In this document: in pieces, positions 62,150 through 64,000 of the stretch
How the letters are laid out: each line of letters starts with the position of its first letter
How positions within the stretch are numbered: position 1 is the stretch's first letter
DNA from: Lysobacter avium
Lineage (GTDB): Bacteria; Pseudomonadota; Gammaproteobacteria; Xanthomonadales; Xanthomonadaceae
Direction: 5' to 3'
DNA: 64,000 nt
Assembly (NCBI RefSeq): GCF_015209745.1
Contig: NZ_CP063657.1
Location: forward strand, 1,984,001-2,048,000
Program-made: the position numbers and the translations under genes
Notes under the pieces: model-generated
What the model was told of the DNA's origin: nothing
The model's input: only the letters and a program-made list of their open reading frames with translations
Database searches by the model: none

Positions 62150-62725
62150 GTGGCGACACTGATCCTCGCCTCCGGCTCGCGCTATCGGGCGCAACTGCTT
62201 GAACGGCTGCGAGTGCCGTTCACCTTGGCGTCGCCCGAACTCGACGAGACGCCTTTGCCTGGCGAGTTCCCGGCGTCCCTGACCCGCCGGCTGGCCAACG
62301 CCAAGGCCGACGCGGTCGCGTCCCGCTTCCCCGGCGCCTGGGTACTGGGTTCCGACCAGGTCGCCGATATCGAAGGCCACATTCTTGGCAAACCCGGAGA
62401 CCACGCAAGCGCCGTGCGTCAGCTCACCGCCATGTCCGGGCGGACCATCCACTTCCACACCAGCGTCTGCCTGCGCCACGATGACGGCCGCCGGCTGCAG
62501 TCACTGGACATCACGACGGTGCGCTTCCGGGCGCTTTCCGCCGATGAAATTGAACGCTACCTGCAGACCGAGCAGCCCTACGACTGCGCCGGCAGTTTCC
62601 AATGCGAGGGTCTGGGCATCAGCCTGTTCAAGGAGATCCAGTCGCGCGATCCGACCGCGCTGGTGGGCCTGCCGCTGATCGCCACCGCCGACCTGCTGCG
62701 CAACGCCGGTTTCGCGGTTCCCTGA
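62150..62725 (+). CDS. yceF: Maf nucleotide pyrophosphatase, YceF type (7-methyl-GTP)
   Basis: A 191-residue Maf protein with the YceF pattern: LILASGSRYRAQLLERL, ASPELDETPLPGE, LGSDQVADIEG, AGSFQCEGLGISLF and DPTALVGLPLIA. E. coli YceF hydrolyses 7-methyl-GTP. It starts with GTG 62150, preceded by GGAGG (62138-62142). It is divergent from yceD-rpmF, whereas in E. coli the two are divergent neighbours as well. Confidence 0.93.
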   Translation: MATLILASGSRYRAQLLERLRVPFTLASPELDETPLPGEFPASLTRRLANAKADAVASRFPGAWVLGSDQVADIEGHILGKPGDHASAVRQLTAMSGRTIHFHTSVCLRHDDGRRLQSLDITTVRFRALSADEIERYLQTEQPYDCAGSFQCEGLGISLFKEIQSRDPTALVGLPLIATADLLRNAGFAVP

Positions 62726-62748
62726 GCCCGGCAAACGGGCAGACTGGC

Positions 62749-64000
62749 TCAGCGCACCTCGATCGGTTGCTCTGGCCACGCCTCCACGCTGCCGTCCGCG
62801 CCGTGCAGGCGCAGGCCCAGCCAGTGGCGACCCGTGGTGACATCCGCGCCCAGTTCCACCCGCCCGCTGAAGCCCACCCGCGGCTGGTTGGGATCGTTGC
62901 TGATGCGCCAGAACGCGGCGGTGCCGGGCTGGCTGGCGCCATAGGCGACATCCGCCACCGGCTTGCCGTCCAGGGTGACCTCGACCCGCGCCAGGCCCAC
63001 GCCGTCCTTGAACGCCCAGCCTGCGATATCGAAGCTGCGTGCCACCCGCTGACCGCTGACGGGGCTGTCTATCCACGCCATCGCCGGGGCGGTGCAGTTG
63101 CCCGCGGTCGGCATGGACGAATCGAAGCGGAACAGCAGGAAGCGCTGGCGCCCGTGGTCCACGTTCACTACCCGCGGTGGCGGCAGCGGCCCCAGTTTCC
63201 CGCACAGGTGGTGATAACGCTCCAGCAGGTGTTTGTACTGGACATCGCTGGACGCGATCACCAGCAGCACCGGCGCGTCGGCCCAGGCCTGACCGAACTG
63301 CGCCGGCCACGATTCACGTGGCCCTGCTGCCAGGTTCCAGAGCTGCAACTGCGGCGCGCGGCCGTGCTTGATGTTCAAGGGATGGTCCAGCACGGGGATG
63401 CGCGGATCGCCCAGGGCGAACCCGAGCTCGGCGCCGATCTTGAAACTGCCCGCCACCAGGCGCGCGTCCGGACCCATCTGCCCGCGCTCCAGGCGCACGG
63501 CATCGGCCAGCTCGTCCCAGCCGGCGAAGTTGGACGGGTACCACTTCTCCGCCGCCGCGCGCGCGCGCAGGTCCGGCACCGACACCGCGACGTAATAGCC
63601 CATCACCATCACCAGGCCGAGGCCGGCGGTCAGCCAGGTCAGGCCACGCAACCAGCGCGGCCACGCGGCCAGGACCGCGGGCAGCAGCGGCAGCAGCGCC
63701 AGATAGCCGGGCAGCGGCCAGTGGAAGCTGACCCGCTCGGTGTCAGCGAAGAACCCCAGCGAAAAGAAACCGAGCACCAGCAGACCGCCGAGCAGCGCGA
63801 AATAACGCGATGCGGGTAGCGCCCCCCGATAGCCCCGCCAACCCGCTGCCAGCAGCGCGGCAAACAACAGCGGGGTGACCATCAGTGCCTGGATGACGAC
63901 AAAAAGAATGCCGTCCCAGTGGAACGCCCACGGGTGCCGGTCCACCAGCTGGAAGCGCAGCCCGGCATCGGCGTTTCCCAGGTTCCAGGCCACCAGTGGC
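62749..64000 (-). CDS. GT39-like membrane glycosyltransferase, C-terminal part
   Basis: The gene continues beyond the window, so only the last 417 or so residues are seen. Several membrane helices are visible (ILFVVIQALMVTPLLFAALLAAG in part, YFALLGGLLVLGFFSLGFF, YLALLPLLPAVLAAW, LTWLTAGLGLVMVMGYYVAV). A soluble periplasmic domain of about 250 residues follows, containing WYPSNFAGWDELADAV and, at the end, an Ig-like strand pattern (FDIAGWAFKDGVGLARVEVTLDG). This resembles ArnT/GT39-type lipid-linked sugar transferases. The catalytic acidic residues would lie upstream and cannot be checked. It converges on yceF. Confidence 0.75.
   Translation of the reverse strand, partial: PLVAWNLGNADAGLRFQLVDRHPWAFHWDGILFVVIQALMVTPLLFAALLAAGWRGYRGALPASRYFALLGGLLVLGFFSLGFFADTERVSFHWPLPGYLALLPLLPAVLAAWPRWLRGLTWLTAGLGLVMVMGYYVAVSVPDLRARAAAEKWYPSNFAGWDELADAVRLERGQMGPDARLVAGSFKIGAELGFALGDPRIPVLDHPLNIKHGRAPQLQLWNLAAGPRESWPAQFGQAWADAPVLLVIASSDVQYKHLLERYHHLCGKLGPLPPPRVVNVDHGRQRFLLFRFDSSMPTAGNCTAPAMAWIDSPVSGQRVARSFDIAGWAFKDGVGLARVEVTLDGKPVADVAYGASQPGTAAFWRISNDPNQPRVGFSGRVELGADVTTGRHWLGLRLHGADGSVEAWPEQPIEVR

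Noticed and set aside
1-64000. Mobile element, prophage, CRISPR array or defence island
   Set aside because: No transposase, integrase, phage structural gene, regularly spaced repeats or cas-like protein was seen; gene order is that of the core chromosome.

Overview
The window is a GC-rich, densely coding piece of a gammaproteobacterial chromosome. Gene orders and protein types (maf-rng-yhdP-tldD; leuS-lptE-holA-nadD-rsfS-rlmH; rpoE-rseA-mucD-lepA-lepB-DUF4845-rnc-era-recO; holB-pilZ next to the fab cluster) point to the Xanthomonadaceae/Lysobacteraceae (Lysobacter, Luteimonas or Xanthomonas relatives). That placement is inferred from gene order and protein resemblance, not from a search. I found no rRNA, tRNA, CRISPR array, insertion sequence, prophage or integrase. 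No stretch longer than 300 bp lacks a gene.

Layout. 1-369: the 3' end of darP (yjgA), converging on the following block. 383-14364 (all minus): leuS, lptE, holA, nadD, rsfS, rlmH, maf (yhdE type), rng, yhdP, tldD. This is one conserved housekeeping run for translation, replication, ribosome maturation and envelope assembly. 14549-29200 (mostly plus) is more accessory: a secreted amidohydrolase, a divergent membrane-protein/XRE-regulator pair, a thioredoxin-TPR protein, an aldehyde dehydrogenase, a GAF-GAF-GGDEF-EAL protein, a YigZ/IMPACT protein, an ABC exporter overlapping a MATE exporter, and a copper pair (DUF2946 protein plus OprC-type receptor). 29184-38465 (minus): aidB-like acyl-CoA dehydrogenase, a cold-shock gene with its own promoter and terminator, a purine-salvage/cell-wall-recycling group (methylthioinosine phosphorylase, hpt, nagZ), a CYTH protein, rlmD, and a ydbL-ydbH envelope lipid-transport pair. 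38500-39246 (plus): an orphan receiver-Hpt protein.

39243-48078 (minus): the sigma-E stress locus rpoE-rseA-mucD followed by lepA-lepB-DUF4845-rnc-era-recO. 48311-50386 (plus): a FadB/FadJ-type beta-oxidation protein. 50462-61602 (minus): yceD-rpmF-fabH-fabD-fabG-acpP-fabF-pabB-pabC-mltG-tmk-holB-pilZ, the fatty-acid synthesis supercluster, here without plsX. 61785-62725 (plus): a small membrane coiled-coil protein and a second Maf protein (yceF type). 62749-64000 (minus, cut by the window end): a GT39-like membrane glycosyltransferase.

The window is therefore mainly core genome. The most interesting signals are: a YdbL protein that appears to have absorbed a YnbE-like lipoprotein N-terminus; an OprC copper receptor with both CxxxM and HxM motifs behind two candidate operators; a pabB gene with an anthranilate-synthase-like PIAGT motif; an apparently self-controlled XRE/membrane-protein operon; dyad elements around acpP; and a sigma-E locus lacking rseB. 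I see no clear previously undescribed defence or mobile system.
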